Shown here one piece after another: positions 6,751 through 14,430 of a DNA stretch of 17,135 nucleotides. How positions within the stretch are numbered: position 1 is the stretch's first letter; the number at the start of each line of letters is the position of its first letter. The notes beneath the pieces are model-generated. The model did no database searches. It worked only from the letters and a program-made list of their open reading frames with translations, and was not told where the DNA came from. A program made the position numbers and the translations under genes. Origin of the DNA: JBBSVE01 sp038233815 (GTDB taxonomy: Bacteria; Pseudomonadota; Alphaproteobacteria; Rhodobacterales; Rhodobacteraceae); contig JBBSVE010000060.1 in assembly GCA_038233815.1 (NCBI GenBank), forward strand, positions 1 to 17,135, read 5' to 3'.

Positions 6751-8364
6751 TCAGACCCCGGGGGCGCTCGCACGGCCGCCGAACGCCGCGTCCATCAGCG
6801 TCCGCGTATAGTCCGACTGCGGCGCGTCGAAGATGGCCGCACTCTCCCCCGCCTCCACGATGTCGCCCTCCTTCATCACCATCACCAGGTGCGCCAGCGC
6901 GCGCACCACGCGCAGATCGTGGCTGATGAACAGATACGCCAGCCCCTGATCGCGCTGGAGCCTGCGCAGAAGATCCACGATCTGCACCTGCACCGTCATG
7001 TCGAGCGCCGAAGTCGGCTCGTCCAGCACCACGAGCTTCGGGCGCAGGATCATCGCACGCGCGATCGCCACGCGCTGGCGCTGGCCGCCGGAAAACTCGT
7101 GCGGATAGCGCCCCATCGCGGCCGGATCGAGGCCCACCTCGGTCAGGATGTCGGCCACCATCCCTGCGCGGTCCTGCCCGGGCCGGGTGCCGTGCACGCC
7201 CAGACCCTCGGCCACGATCTCCCCGATCGTCATGCGGGGCGAGAGGCTGCCGAATGGGTCCTGGAACACGACCTGCATCTCGCGGCGCAAATCGCGCATG
7301 GCGCGGGCCGACCAGCCCTGCACGTCGCGCCCCATGAACACGACCGGCCCCTCCGACGCGATCAGGCGCAGCACGGCCAATGCCAGCGTCGTCTTGCCAG
7401 ACCCACTTTCGCCGACGATGCCCAGCGTTTCGCCCGCGCGAATCCGTAGGCTCGCGTCGTTCACCGCCTTCACATGGCCCACGGTCCGGCGCAGAAAACC
7501 GCGGTGGATCGGAAACCAGACACGCAGGCTCTCGGTCCGCAGAACCTCCTCCGCCGCGTCCGGGACGGGGTCGGGCCGGCCCGCGGGCTCGGCGGCGAGA
7601 AGCGTCTTGGTATAGGAGTGCTGCGGGTTGGCGAAGACCTCGGCGGCGGCCCCCTGCTCCACGATCCGGCCGCCCTGCATGACGCAGACCCGGTCCGCGA
7701 TGCGGCGCACCACGCCCAGATCGTGGGTGATGAACAAGAGCGACAGCCCTTCGCGCGCCTTCAGCTCCGCCAGGAGGTCCAGGATCTGCGCCTGAATCGT
7801 AACGTCGAGCGCGGTCGTCGGCTCGTCCGCGATCAGCAGGTCCGGTCCGTTCGCCAGCGCCATCGCGATCATCACGCGCTGGCGCTGGCCGCCCGACAGC
7901 TGGTGCGGATAGGCGCCGAGCCGGCTTTCCGCATCCCGGATGCCCACCTTCGCCAGCAGATCGAGGATCCGCGCGCGGGCCGCCCCGCCGCGCAGGCCCT
8001 GATGGAGCTGCAGGCTTTCGGCCAGTTGCCGCTCGATCGTGTGGAGCGGGTTGAGGCTCGTCATCGGCTCCTGAAAGATGAAGCTGATGTCGTTGCCCCG
8101 GATGCGGCGCAGGTCCGGCTCCGGCGCGCCGACCATTTGGGTGCCGTCATAGAGGATGGAGCCGGTGACGGTCGCCGCGTCCGACAGCAGCGCCACGGTG
8201 GAGAGGGCGGTTACGGATTTCCCCGACCCGCTTTCCCCCACCAGCGCAACCGTCTCGCCGCGCCCGACGGTGAAGGAGACACCGCGCACCGCCTCCACCA
8301 GACGCCCGTCCTGCGCGAAGGACACGGTGAGGTCGCGCACGTCCAGAACGGTGCCTGCGCTCAC
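6751..8364 (-). CDS. yejF: Microcin C/peptide ABC transporter, fused ATP-binding protein
   Basis: This 537-residue protein carries two complete ABC ATPase domains in one chain, as in YejF (E. coli about 529). Domain one has Walker A GESGSGKS (43-50), signature LSGGQ (156-160), Walker B ending LLIADE (176-181) and switch His214. Domain two has GESGSGKT (318-325), FSGGQ (424-428), LVVLDE (444-449) and His482. Each domain carries the oligopeptide/nickel subfamily C-terminal extension (NPQHSYTKTLL and APQSDYTRTLM). Both sites look competent. It powers import through YejB and YejE. The start is taken as the GTG at 8364, which overlaps the yejE stop (GTGA); the open frame continues upstream only inside yejE. 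It is tightly coupled to the glycosyltransferase downstream. Confidence 0.94.
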   Translation of the reverse strand: MSAGTVLDVRDLTVSFAQDGRLVEAVRGVSFTVGRGETVALVGESGSGKSVTALSTVALLSDAATVTGSILYDGTQMVGAPEPDLRRIRGNDISFIFQEPMTSLNPLHTIERQLAESLQLHQGLRGGAARARILDLLAKVGIRDAESRLGAYPHQLSGGQRQRVMIAMALANGPDLLIADEPTTALDVTIQAQILDLLAELKAREGLSLLFITHDLGVVRRIADRVCVMQGGRIVEQGAAAEVFANPQHSYTKTLLAAEPAGRPDPVPDAAEEVLRTESLRVWFPIHRGFLRRTVGHVKAVNDASLRIRAGETLGIVGESGSGKTTLALAVLRLIASEGPVVFMGRDVQGWSARAMRDLRREMQVVFQDPFGSLSPRMTIGEIVAEGLGVHGTRPGQDRAGMVADILTEVGLDPAAMGRYPHEFSGGQRQRVAIARAMILRPKLVVLDEPTSALDMTVQVQIVDLLRRLQRDQGLAYLFISHDLRVVRALAHLVMVMKEGDIVEAGESAAIFDAPQSDYTRTLMDAAFGGRASAPGV

Positions 8365-9461
8365 CGGAAGGTCTTTCTGGGATCGAACGCATCGCGCACG
8401 CCCTCGAAGATGAAGACCAGAAGGCTCAGCATGATGGCGAAGACGAAGAACGCGGTGAAGCCGAGCCACGGGGCCTGCAGGTTCTGCTTGGCCTGAAGCG
8501 TCAGCTCGCCCAGCGAGGGTGCGGAGGCGGGCAGCCCGAAGCCCAGAAAGTCGAGCGCCGCGAGAGAGCCGATGGTCCCGGTGATCGTGAAGGGCAGGAA
8601 CGTCAGCGTGGCCACCATGGCGTTGGGAAGCACATGGCGGACCATGATCGTGGCGTCCGACACCCCCAGCGCGCGGGCGGCGCGGACATATTCGAAGTTC
8701 CGCGCGCGCAGGAACTCCGCCCGCACCACGGCGACGAGGCCGGTCCAGCCGAAGAGCACCATGAGCCCCACCAGCAGCCAGAAGTTCATCTGCCAGATCG
8801 CCGCCACGATGATGATGATGTAGAGGCTGGGGGTGGAGCCCCAGAGCTCGATCACCCGCTGAAAGGTGAGGTCCACCAGCCCGCCGAAGTAGCCCTGCAC
8901 CGCCCCCGCCGCGATGCCGAGGATCGAGGTGAAAAACGTAACGATCAGCGCGAACGCGACCGAAAGCCGGAAGCCGTAGATCACGCGGGCCAGGACGTCA
9001 CGCGCAGTATCGTCGGTGCCGAGCCAGTGCGCCGCGTCGGGCGGGGACGGCGCCGCGCGCCCGATATCGTTGATCGTGTTGAAGCTGTAGGGCACAGGCG
9101 GGCGCAGGATCCAGCCCTCGGTGGCCCCCGCCAGAGTGCCCGCGTCGAGCGCGGCCAGCGTGGAGGCGGGGTCGTCGAAACACCCCTCCACCCCGCCGGT
9201 TCGGATCAGGCAGGACACCACCGGATCGGTGTAGTTCGCCTCGGTCTGAAAATCGCCGCCGAAGGCCGTTTCGGGATAGAAGTGGAGGAAGGGGGCGTAG
9301 AGCTGGCCCTTGAAGCTGACCAGAAGCGGCTTGTCGTTGGCCAGCATCTCCGCCCCCAGCGACAGGCCGAAAAGGATGACGAACAGCACCAGCGACCAGA
9401 CCGCGCGCCGGTTCGCCCTGAAGTTCCGCCAGCGGCGGCGATTGAGGGGGGAAAGCGCCAT
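8361..9461 (-). CDS. yejE: Microcin C/peptide ABC transporter, inner-membrane permease
   Basis: This 366-residue permease is of the OppC/DppC type. It begins with the N-terminal helix (residues 21-40) followed by ANDKPLLV, a YejE hallmark. A large periplasmic segment (about 41-160) ends in HWLGTDDTARDVLARVIYG. The core domain has five helices and the EAA loop YVRAARALGVSDATIMVRHVLPN (about 258-280), which contacts YejF. The C-terminus reads EGVRDAFDPRKTF. Relative to the E. coli protein as remembered (about 341 residues), the periplasmic segment holds extra sequence with two cysteines (84 and 94). Its ATG at 9461 directly follows the yejB TGA, so translation is coupled. It pairs with YejB to form the channel. 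Confidence 0.94.
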   Translation of the reverse strand: MALSPLNRRRWRNFRANRRAVWSLVLFVILFGLSLGAEMLANDKPLLVSFKGQLYAPFLHFYPETAFGGDFQTEANYTDPVVSCLIRTGGVEGCFDDPASTLAALDAGTLAGATEGWILRPPVPYSFNTINDIGRAAPSPPDAAHWLGTDDTARDVLARVIYGFRLSVAFALIVTFFTSILGIAAGAVQGYFGGLVDLTFQRVIELWGSTPSLYIIIIVAAIWQMNFWLLVGLMVLFGWTGLVAVVRAEFLRARNFEYVRAARALGVSDATIMVRHVLPNAMVATLTFLPFTITGTIGSLAALDFLGFGLPASAPSLGELTLQAKQNLQAPWLGFTAFFVFAIMLSLLVFIFEGVRDAFDPRKTFR

Positions 9462-10535
9462 TCAGCCCCGGCTCTCGAAGTCGATCCGGGGGTCGATCCA
9501 GACATACATCAGGTCCGACAGGATGTTCACCAGCAACCCGATCAGCCCGAAGAAGAAGAGCGTGCCGAAGATCACCGGATAATCCCGGTCCACCGCCGCG
9601 CGGAACCCCAATTGCCCCAGCCCGTCGAGCGAGAAGATCGTCTCGATGATGAGCGACCCGCCGAAGAACACCGCGACGAAGACCGCCGGGAAGGACGCGA
9701 TCACGATCAGCATGGCGTTGCGGAAGACGTGGCCGTAAAGCACCCGCCGCTCCGTCAGGCCCTTGGCGCGGGCGGTCATTACATATTGCTTCTTCACCTC
9801 CTCCAGAAAGCTGTTCTTCGTCAGCAGCGTCAGTGTGGCGAAGGACGCGATGGTGGAGGCCAGCACCGGCAGCGTGATGTGCCAGAGGTAGTCGAGCACC
9901 TTGCCGACCAATGACAGTTGCGCCCAGTTGTCCGAGGTCAGCCCGCGCGATGGAAAGATCCGCCAGTAGGAGCCGCCCGCGAACAGCACCAGAAGCAAAA
10001 TCGCGAACAGAAACCCCGGCACCGAATAGGCCACGATGATCGTGCCCGACGTCCATGTGTCGAACCGCCCCCCGTCGCGCACGGCCTTCCTGATCCCCAG
10101 CGGAATCGAGACCATGTAGGCGATCAGCGTCGACCAGAGGCCCAGCGAGATCGAGACCGGCATCTTTTCCAGCACCAGATCGCGCACGGAGATGGAGCGG
10201 AAATAGCTCTGCCCGAAATCGAGCCGCATGTAGTTCCACATCATGTCGAGGAACCGCGTCAGCGGCGGCTTGTCGAACCCGAACTGCTTTTTCAGATCGT
10301 CGATGAAGCCGGGTGGCAATCCCCGCGCGCCCAGATACTTGTCGCCCCCCGAGGCCGTCGCCGCATCGCCCCCCCCCGAGATCCCCTGAAGCGCGTCGCC
10401 CGCGCCGTCGATGCGGGCCAGAACCTGCTCCACCGGGCCGCCGGGGACGAACTGGACGAGCGCGAAGTTGATGATCATGATTCCCAGAAGCGTGGGAACG
10501 ATCAGCAGCAACCGACGGAGGATGTAGGCACCCAT
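9462..10535 (-). CDS. yejB: Microcin C/peptide ABC transporter, inner-membrane permease
   Basis: This 357-residue permease is of the OppB/DppB type. It opens MGAYILRRLLLIVPTLLG and has FVPGGPVEQ at 29-37. A Gly-rich periplasmic insert (45-66) follows, then GFDKPPLTRF and the core helices. The EAA loop is at 250-274 (YVMTARAKGLTERRVLYGHVFRNAM). The protein ends in DPRIDFESRG, close to the YejB C-terminus of E. coli as remembered. It has six predicted membrane segments. Four bases separate its ATG from the yejA stop TAG, with a purine-rich site inside the end of yejA. The coding strand has a run of nine G within the Gly-rich insert (10369-10377). It forms the transmembrane path for peptides with YejE. 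Confidence 0.95.
   Translation of the reverse strand: MGAYILRRLLLIVPTLLGIMIINFALVQFVPGGPVEQVLARIDGAGDALQGISGGGDAATASGGDKYLGARGLPPGFIDDLKKQFGFDKPPLTRFLDMMWNYMRLDFGQSYFRSISVRDLVLEKMPVSISLGLWSTLIAYMVSIPLGIRKAVRDGGRFDTWTSGTIIVAYSVPGFLFAILLLVLFAGGSYWRIFPSRGLTSDNWAQLSLVGKVLDYLWHITLPVLASTIASFATLTLLTKNSFLEEVKKQYVMTARAKGLTERRVLYGHVFRNAMLIVIASFPAVFVAVFFGGSLIIETIFSLDGLGQLGFRAAVDRDYPVIFGTLFFFGLIGLLVNILSDLMYVWIDPRIDFESRG
10369..10377 (-). repeat. Run of nine G (coding strand) inside yejB
   Basis: The coding strand reads TC followed by nine G and then C, encoding Ser-Gly-Gly-Gly-Asp at residues 53-57. It is the longest homopolymer I noticed in the window. A second run of six G (10345-10350) encodes part of the same insert. 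Slippage here would shift the frame about 55 codons into yejB. Confidence 0.8.
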
Positions 10536-10539
10536 ACCG

Positions 10540-12447
10540 CTATTTCAGAGCGCCCGAGGCCTTCAACGCCGCCGCCTTGTCCGCATCATACCACCAGAAC
10601 GACAGCTCCCCCAGTGCGTAGGGCGGCAGATTGGCGGGATGCTCATACTGGTCGTAATAGGCGACCGTGTAGCTGTCCTTGAACCATTGCGGCACCCAGA
10701 ACCGGATCGACCGCATCACCCGGTCGAGCGCGTGGGTCGCGACCGTCAGCTCGTCCTTCGACCTGGCCGCCAGCACCACGTCGATCAGACGGTCGACGGC
10801 CTTGTCCTTCAGACCCATCACGTTGAAGGACGACACGTCCGCCGTCTCCGACCCGAAATACTGCTTCAGCTCCGTGCCGGAGAAATAGGTCGTCGTCGCA
10901 TTGCCCGTCACGATGTCGAAATCGTGGCTCGGCGGGCGGGTCCGGTCCTCCATCTGCGCATTGTCGATCCGCGTCATCAGCGCGTCGATGCCCAGCGCCT
11001 TGAGGTTCTCGACGTAAGGATTGATGACCCGGTCGAAGGTCGCATTGTCGTTGAGAAACTCGACCCGCAGCACCTCGCCCTTGGCGTTCCTGCGCATCCC
11101 GCCGCTGCCCACCGCCCAGCCCGCAGCATCGAGGAGCGCAGAGGCTTTGCGCAGATTGCCCCGGTCGAGCTGCCGCTTGCCGGACGCGGGCGCCATCACG
11201 GCCGCGTCGGTGAGGATCGAGGCGGGGAGCGTGCCGTCCTCCACCAGCGGTTTCAGTATCGCGGCCTCGGCGGCGTCAGGCACGCCCTTGGCCGCGAGCC
11301 AGGAGTTCTCCCAGAAGGAATCGACCCGCGCGTAGATGCCGTAGAACAGCGTCTCATTCGACCAGTCGAAGTTGAACATCAGGCTGATCGCCTCGCGCGT
11401 GCGGGGGTCCTGGAACTTCTCGCGCCGCAGGTTGAAGAGGAACGCCTGATTGGTGGCCTTGGAGCCCGAGGGGAAGTCCACCTTCTTGATGGCGCCGCTC
11501 GTGACACCCGGGAAATCGTAGCCGGTGGCCCAGAGGATCGAGGAGGCCTCATTCCTGAACGTGTAGCTGCCGGATTTGAAGCCCTCGAAGGCGGCGTTGT
11601 AGTCGGCGTAATATTCGACGCGGATGCGGTCGAAATTATTCTGCCCCCGCATGATCGGCAGATCGCGGCCCCAGTAGTCGGGGTTGCGCTTGTAGACGAT
11701 CGTCTGCCCGGTGTTCATCCGGTCGAGAACGTAGGGACCGGAGCCTAGGAACGGGCGCAGGTCGCTCTCCTCCAGATCACGGTTGTTCTTTTCGTAATCC
11801 GCCTTCGACAGGATCGAGAGGCTGCCCACATCCTGCGGCAGGTCGCGGGTCGGGATGCCCGGCTTGAAGGTGAACTTCACCCGGTGCGCATCCAGCGCTT
11901 CCACCTTGTCGACCTTGGTGGCGAAGATCGTGCGGAAATCGGTGAGGCCCTTTGTCAGGAAGGTCCGGTAGGAAAAGATCACGTCGTCGGCGGTCAGCGG
12001 CGAGCCGTCGGAAAATCGCGCCTCGGGCCGCAGGTTGAAGATCACCCACGACCGGTCGGGGGGATATTCGAGGGTGGAGCACAGCAGGCAATATGCCGCC
12101 CCGATCTCGTCGTCCGTGCCGACGAGGATCGTCTCGTAGGGAGCCGACGACAGCAGCGCCGCCCGGCCCTTGATCGAATAGGGGTTCATCGAATCGAATC
12201 CGCCGGAGAACCATTCCGAGATCTCGCCGCCCTTCGGGGCATCCGGGTTCACATAGTCCAGATGTGTGAAATCGGCGGGATATTTCAGATCGCCGAAGGT
12301 GGAGATGCCGTGCGCGGTAATCGTGTCTTGCGCCGCCGCACCGCCCGCCATCAGGACGAGCGACGCACCGATTGTCCCGCACCTGCGGCCTGCGGTCCGG
12401 GCCGTGGAACAGGCCGCCCGGAAGGCGGCCCCGGTCCTCACGCCCAT
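10540..12447 (-). CDS. yejA: Periplasmic solute-binding protein of the Yej peptide transporter
   Basis: This 635-residue protein of the SBP_bac_5 family captures oligopeptides in the periplasm and delivers them to YejB-YejE. A basic N-terminal region (RTAGRRC) and a hydrophobic core (GASLVLMAGGAAA) give a likely Sec signal peptide cleaved near residue 39. The mature part opens with HGISTFGDLKYPADFTHLDYVNPDAPKGG, the YejA hallmark. FNLRPEARFSDGSPLTADDVIFSY at 137-160 is the SBP_bac_5 motif. GSGPYVLD, YKRNPDYWGRDLP and a C-terminal FWVPQWFKDSYTVAYYDQYEHP follow. The E. coli homologue is about 604 residues. The ATG at 12447 is the only good in-frame start after cycM stops. It has just a weak GGGACGG upstream, so the start is less certain than the gene. 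Only 28 bases separate it from cycM, so it may share the cycM promoter. Confidence 0.93.
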   Translation of the reverse strand: MGVRTGAAFRAACSTARTAGRRCGTIGASLVLMAGGAAAQDTITAHGISTFGDLKYPADFTHLDYVNPDAPKGGEISEWFSGGFDSMNPYSIKGRAALLSSAPYETILVGTDDEIGAAYCLLCSTLEYPPDRSWVIFNLRPEARFSDGSPLTADDVIFSYRTFLTKGLTDFRTIFATKVDKVEALDAHRVKFTFKPGIPTRDLPQDVGSLSILSKADYEKNNRDLEESDLRPFLGSGPYVLDRMNTGQTIVYKRNPDYWGRDLPIMRGQNNFDRIRVEYYADYNAAFEGFKSGSYTFRNEASSILWATGYDFPGVTSGAIKKVDFPSGSKATNQAFLFNLRREKFQDPRTREAISLMFNFDWSNETLFYGIYARVDSFWENSWLAAKGVPDAAEAAILKPLVEDGTLPASILTDAAVMAPASGKRQLDRGNLRKASALLDAAGWAVGSGGMRRNAKGEVLRVEFLNDNATFDRVINPYVENLKALGIDALMTRIDNAQMEDRTRPPSHDFDIVTGNATTTYFSGTELKQYFGSETADVSSFNVMGLKDKAVDRLIDVVLAARSKDELTVATHALDRVMRSIRFWVPQWFKDSYTVAYYDQYEHPANLPPYALGELSFWWYDADKAAALKASGALK

Positions 12448-12475
12448 CCGTATGCGACCCGTCCCAAGCGATCCG

Positions 12476-13000
12476 TCATTTCTGCGTTTCGAGCCAGGCG
12501 ATGATGTTGGCGCGGTCCTGAACCTTGGGCAGGCCGGCAAAGCTCATCTTCGTGCCGGGCGCGTATTTCTTCGGGTTGGTCAGGAAGCCGTTCAGATGCT
12601 CGGGGGTCCACGGTTCCGGGTTCAGCTTGTTGAGCGCATCGTCATAATTGTAGTCCGCCACCGACGCCGCGGGCCGCCCCACGACGCCGTTCAGATGCGG
12701 ACCGGTGCCGTTCTTGCCCTCAACATTGTGGCATGCCTTGCACTTGGAGAACACCTTCTCCCCTGCCGCCGCGTCCGCGGTCTTTAACACGTCCTCGAAG
12801 GTCGGACCCGCCGCCGCATCCCCGGCGCCCGCGTCGGCCGAGGCAACCTCGACAGTATAGGCCTGCGCCACGGTCTCCTTCGAGCCTTCGGCGGGACCCA
12901 TGTGATAGATCGACTGCGCCGCCCATCCGCCCAGAAGAAAGACGAGGAGCGACCCGCAGGCCGCGCCAACCACCTTCGTCGCCGTCATCGTGTCGAACAT
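12476..13000 (-). CDS. cycM: Membrane-anchored class I cytochrome c (CycM/c552 type)
   Basis: This 174-residue protein has an uncleaved N-terminal anchor (about 9-32, VVGAACGSLLVFLLGGWAAQSIY). An acidic Ala-rich spacer (about 40-66) then holds a cytochrome c domain in the periplasm. The heme-binding CKACH is at 87-91, GPHLNGVVGR at 100-109, and Met152 in GTKMSFAGLP is the expected sixth iron ligand. The C-terminal helix reads RANIIAWLE. The opening MFDTMT and the architecture closely resemble cytochrome c552 (CycM) of Paracoccus, which carries electrons from the bc1 complex to cytochrome oxidase. A cytochrome cy is the close alternative. The ATG at 13000 has GGGGACG upstream; the long frame to 13852 is antisense to pheA. 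It is divergent from pheA and heads the yej gene run. Confidence 0.93.
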   Translation of the reverse strand: MFDTMTATKVVGAACGSLLVFLLGGWAAQSIYHMGPAEGSKETVAQAYTVEVASADAGAGDAAAGPTFEDVLKTADAAAGEKVFSKCKACHNVEGKNGTGPHLNGVVGRPAASVADYNYDDALNKLNPEPWTPEHLNGFLTNPKKYAPGTKMSFAGLPKVQDRANIIAWLETQK

Positions 13001-13032
13001 GTTCGTCCCCAGATCGCCAAGCCGTTCCGCGC

Positions 13033-13062
13033 GTTCTAGCCGCTTCCACTCCCCTCTTTCAA
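13033..13062 (-). promoter_or_regulatory. Candidate promoter of cycM
   Basis: On the minus strand TTGAAA (13062-13057) and TAGAAC (13038-13033) are separated by 18 bases. They match sigma-70 -35 and -10 elements at five and four of six positions. The leader to the cycM ATG would be about 25-30 bases and contains the GGGGACG ribosome site. This could also be the promoter of the yej genes downstream. Confidence 0.4.
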
Positions 13063-13070
13063 GGTATAGT
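13043..13070 (+). promoter_or_regulatory. Candidate promoter of pheA
   Basis: TATAGT (13065-13070) is a five-of-six -10 match in an otherwise GC-rich gap. CTTCCA (13043-13048) is a weak -35 at 16 bases. A start near 13077 gives a leader of about 47 bases ending in GGAGG. It overlaps the candidate cycM promoter on the other strand. Confidence 0.4.
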
Positions 13071-13123
13071 AGCGCGACCAATCGCCCCTTCCCGCGGGCA
13101 TTCGGCTGACGGAGGCTCCCTTG

Positions 13124-13954
13124 ATGACCGGCCGCATCGCCTTTCAGGGCGAACCCGGCGCCTATTCGCATCAGGCCTGCCGCGAGGCGCGCCCGGCGAT
13201 GGAGGTGTTTCCTTGCCGCACTTTCGAGGACGCGATCGAGGCTTGCCGGTCGGGTGCCGCCGACCTCGCCATGTTGCCGGTGGAAAACTCGACCTACGGG
13301 CGGGTGGCCGACATTCACAGTCTGCTGCCGGGGTCGACCCTGCGGATCGTGGACGAAGCGTTCGTGCGCGTCCATATCAGCCTTCTCGGCCTGAAGGGCA
13401 CACAGACCTCCGGCATCCGGACGGCGATGAGCCATACGGTCCTGCTGGGCCAGTGCCGGGGCTTTCTGAAGGACCATGGCATTGCGTCCCTGACCGGGGC
13501 CGACACGGCGGGCTCCGCGCGTCAGGTGGCGCTCGACGGCAACCCGGAGGTCGGCGCCCTGGCCTCGGCGCTGGCGGGGGAGATCTACGGCCTCGACGTG
13601 CTGGCCGACCGGATCGAGGACCAGTCGAACAACACCACCCGCTTTCTGGTCATGGCGCGCGAGGCCGACCACGCCCGCCGCGCACCACGCATGATGACCA
13701 CCTTCACGTTCCATGTCAGGAACATCCCCGCCGCACTCTACAAGGCGATGGGCGGGTTCGCCACGAACGGCGTGAACATGACGAAGCTCGAAAGCTACAT
13801 GGTCGGCGGCTCCTTCACCGCAACCGCGTTCTATGCCGATATCGAAGGCCATCCCGACGATGCCGCCGTGCGCCGCGCACTGGACGAGCTTGGCTATTTC
13901 TGCACGCGGATGGAAATACTGGGCGTCTATCCGGCGGACCCGCAGCGCCCCTGA
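13124..13954 (+). CDS. pheA: Prephenate dehydratase (PDT-ACT)
   Basis: This 276-residue enzyme converts prephenate to phenylpyruvate, the committed step to phenylalanine (EC 4.2.1.51), in the cytoplasm. The catalytic domain begins IAFQGEPGAYSHQAC and includes DLAMLPVENSTYGRVADI (47-64), GALASALAGEIYGL and the catalytic TRF at 172-174 within SNNTTRFLV. The C-terminal ACT domain (about 192-270) has NIPAALYKAM and GVNMTKLESYM. No chorismate mutase domain is fused, unlike the E. coli P-protein. The usual ESRP motif of the phenylalanine site reads ESYM here. The start is the ATG at 13124, with GGAGG eight bases before it; a TTG directly upstream is possible but unlikely. It is divergent from cycM and converges with the SRPBCC gene, leaving a four-base gap. 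Confidence 0.95.
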   Translation: MTGRIAFQGEPGAYSHQACREARPAMEVFPCRTFEDAIEACRSGAADLAMLPVENSTYGRVADIHSLLPGSTLRIVDEAFVRVHISLLGLKGTQTSGIRTAMSHTVLLGQCRGFLKDHGIASLTGADTAGSARQVALDGNPEVGALASALAGEIYGLDVLADRIEDQSNNTTRFLVMAREADHARRAPRMMTTFTFHVRNIPAALYKAMGGFATNGVNMTKLESYMVGGSFTATAFYADIEGHPDDAAVRRALDELGYFCTRMEILGVYPADPQRP

Positions 13955-13958
13955 GCCG

Positions 13959-14414
13959 TCAGTCCCGGTTCTGCGCGCGCCAGCGATCCTCGATCGTGGC
14001 GGCGACCCCTGCCACTCTGAGGTCGAACCCGCGCTGCACCCTCGCCTTGGCCAACCGCAGCGACTGGATGAAGAGCCGCGCGGGGATCGTGCGTGGCTTC
14101 ACGTCGGCTGTCACCAGAACCTGCGTCCGGGCGGGCCCGAGCGCCTCCAGCTCGATCCGGACCGTGCCTTGCGCGGGCTTGCCCGTGACGTGGAAGACCA
14201 GCCGCCGGTCCCGCGTATCCTCGGTCAGTGCGATGTCCGCCGCCCGCATCGCACCGCGCCACGCGAACCGAACCTGCCACGCGGGCGCGTCCCCCCGGCG
14301 CACGACCTCCGCGCCGCGGCCGACCGCCGCCCGCTCCCATGCGTCGAAATCCGAGAAGGCTTCATAGACGAAGGCCAGCGGCGCCCCGATCCGGTCTCGC
14401 TTGCCGAGCTTCAC
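13959..14414 (-). CDS. SRPBCC (START/polyketide cyclase-like) family protein
   Basis: This 151-residue protein appears to adopt the helix-grip fold of SRPBCC proteins, which bind hydrophobic ligands or act as coenzyme Q-binding or cyclase-like proteins. Evidence is the opening IGAPLAFVYEAFSDFDAWERAA (about 9-30), typical of the family's first strand and helix. Alternating strands follow (WQVRFAWRG, RLVFHVTG, VRIELEALG, TQVLVTADV), ending in a C-terminal helix with LFIQSLRLAKARVQRGF. It is soluble, with no signal peptide. The start is a GTG at 14414; no in-frame ATG lies between it and nudC, 16 bases upstream. It is probably co-transcribed with nudC. The ligand is unknown. Confidence 0.8.
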   Translation of the reverse strand: MKLGKRDRIGAPLAFVYEAFSDFDAWERAAVGRGAEVVRRGDAPAWQVRFAWRGAMRAADIALTEDTRDRRLVFHVTGKPAQGTVRIELEALGPARTQVLVTADVKPRTIPARLFIQSLRLAKARVQRGFDLRVAGVAATIEDRWRAQNRD

Positions 14415-14430
14415 GGGACAGGCGCCGCGA

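Noticed and set aside
6061..7449. Plus-strand frame of 462 codons across the glycosyltransferase and yejF
   Set aside because: His/Arg-rich composition with no motif; it is the antisense shadow of two recognised genes.
8634..9914. Plus-strand frame of 426 codons across yejE and yejB
   Set aside because: Charged low-complexity translation antisense to clear permease genes.
12994..13005. Perfect palindrome CGAACATGTTCG across the cycM start codon, resembling a LexA-type box
   Set aside because: The spacing (two bases between half-sites) does not match known LexA boxes, and the sequence also encodes the conserved MFD start.
12733..14367. Plus-strand open frame of 544 codons over cycM, pheA and the SRPBCC gene
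   Set aside because: It is Arg/Pro/Gly-rich with no domain and overlaps well-identified genes; long shadow frames are expected at this GC content.
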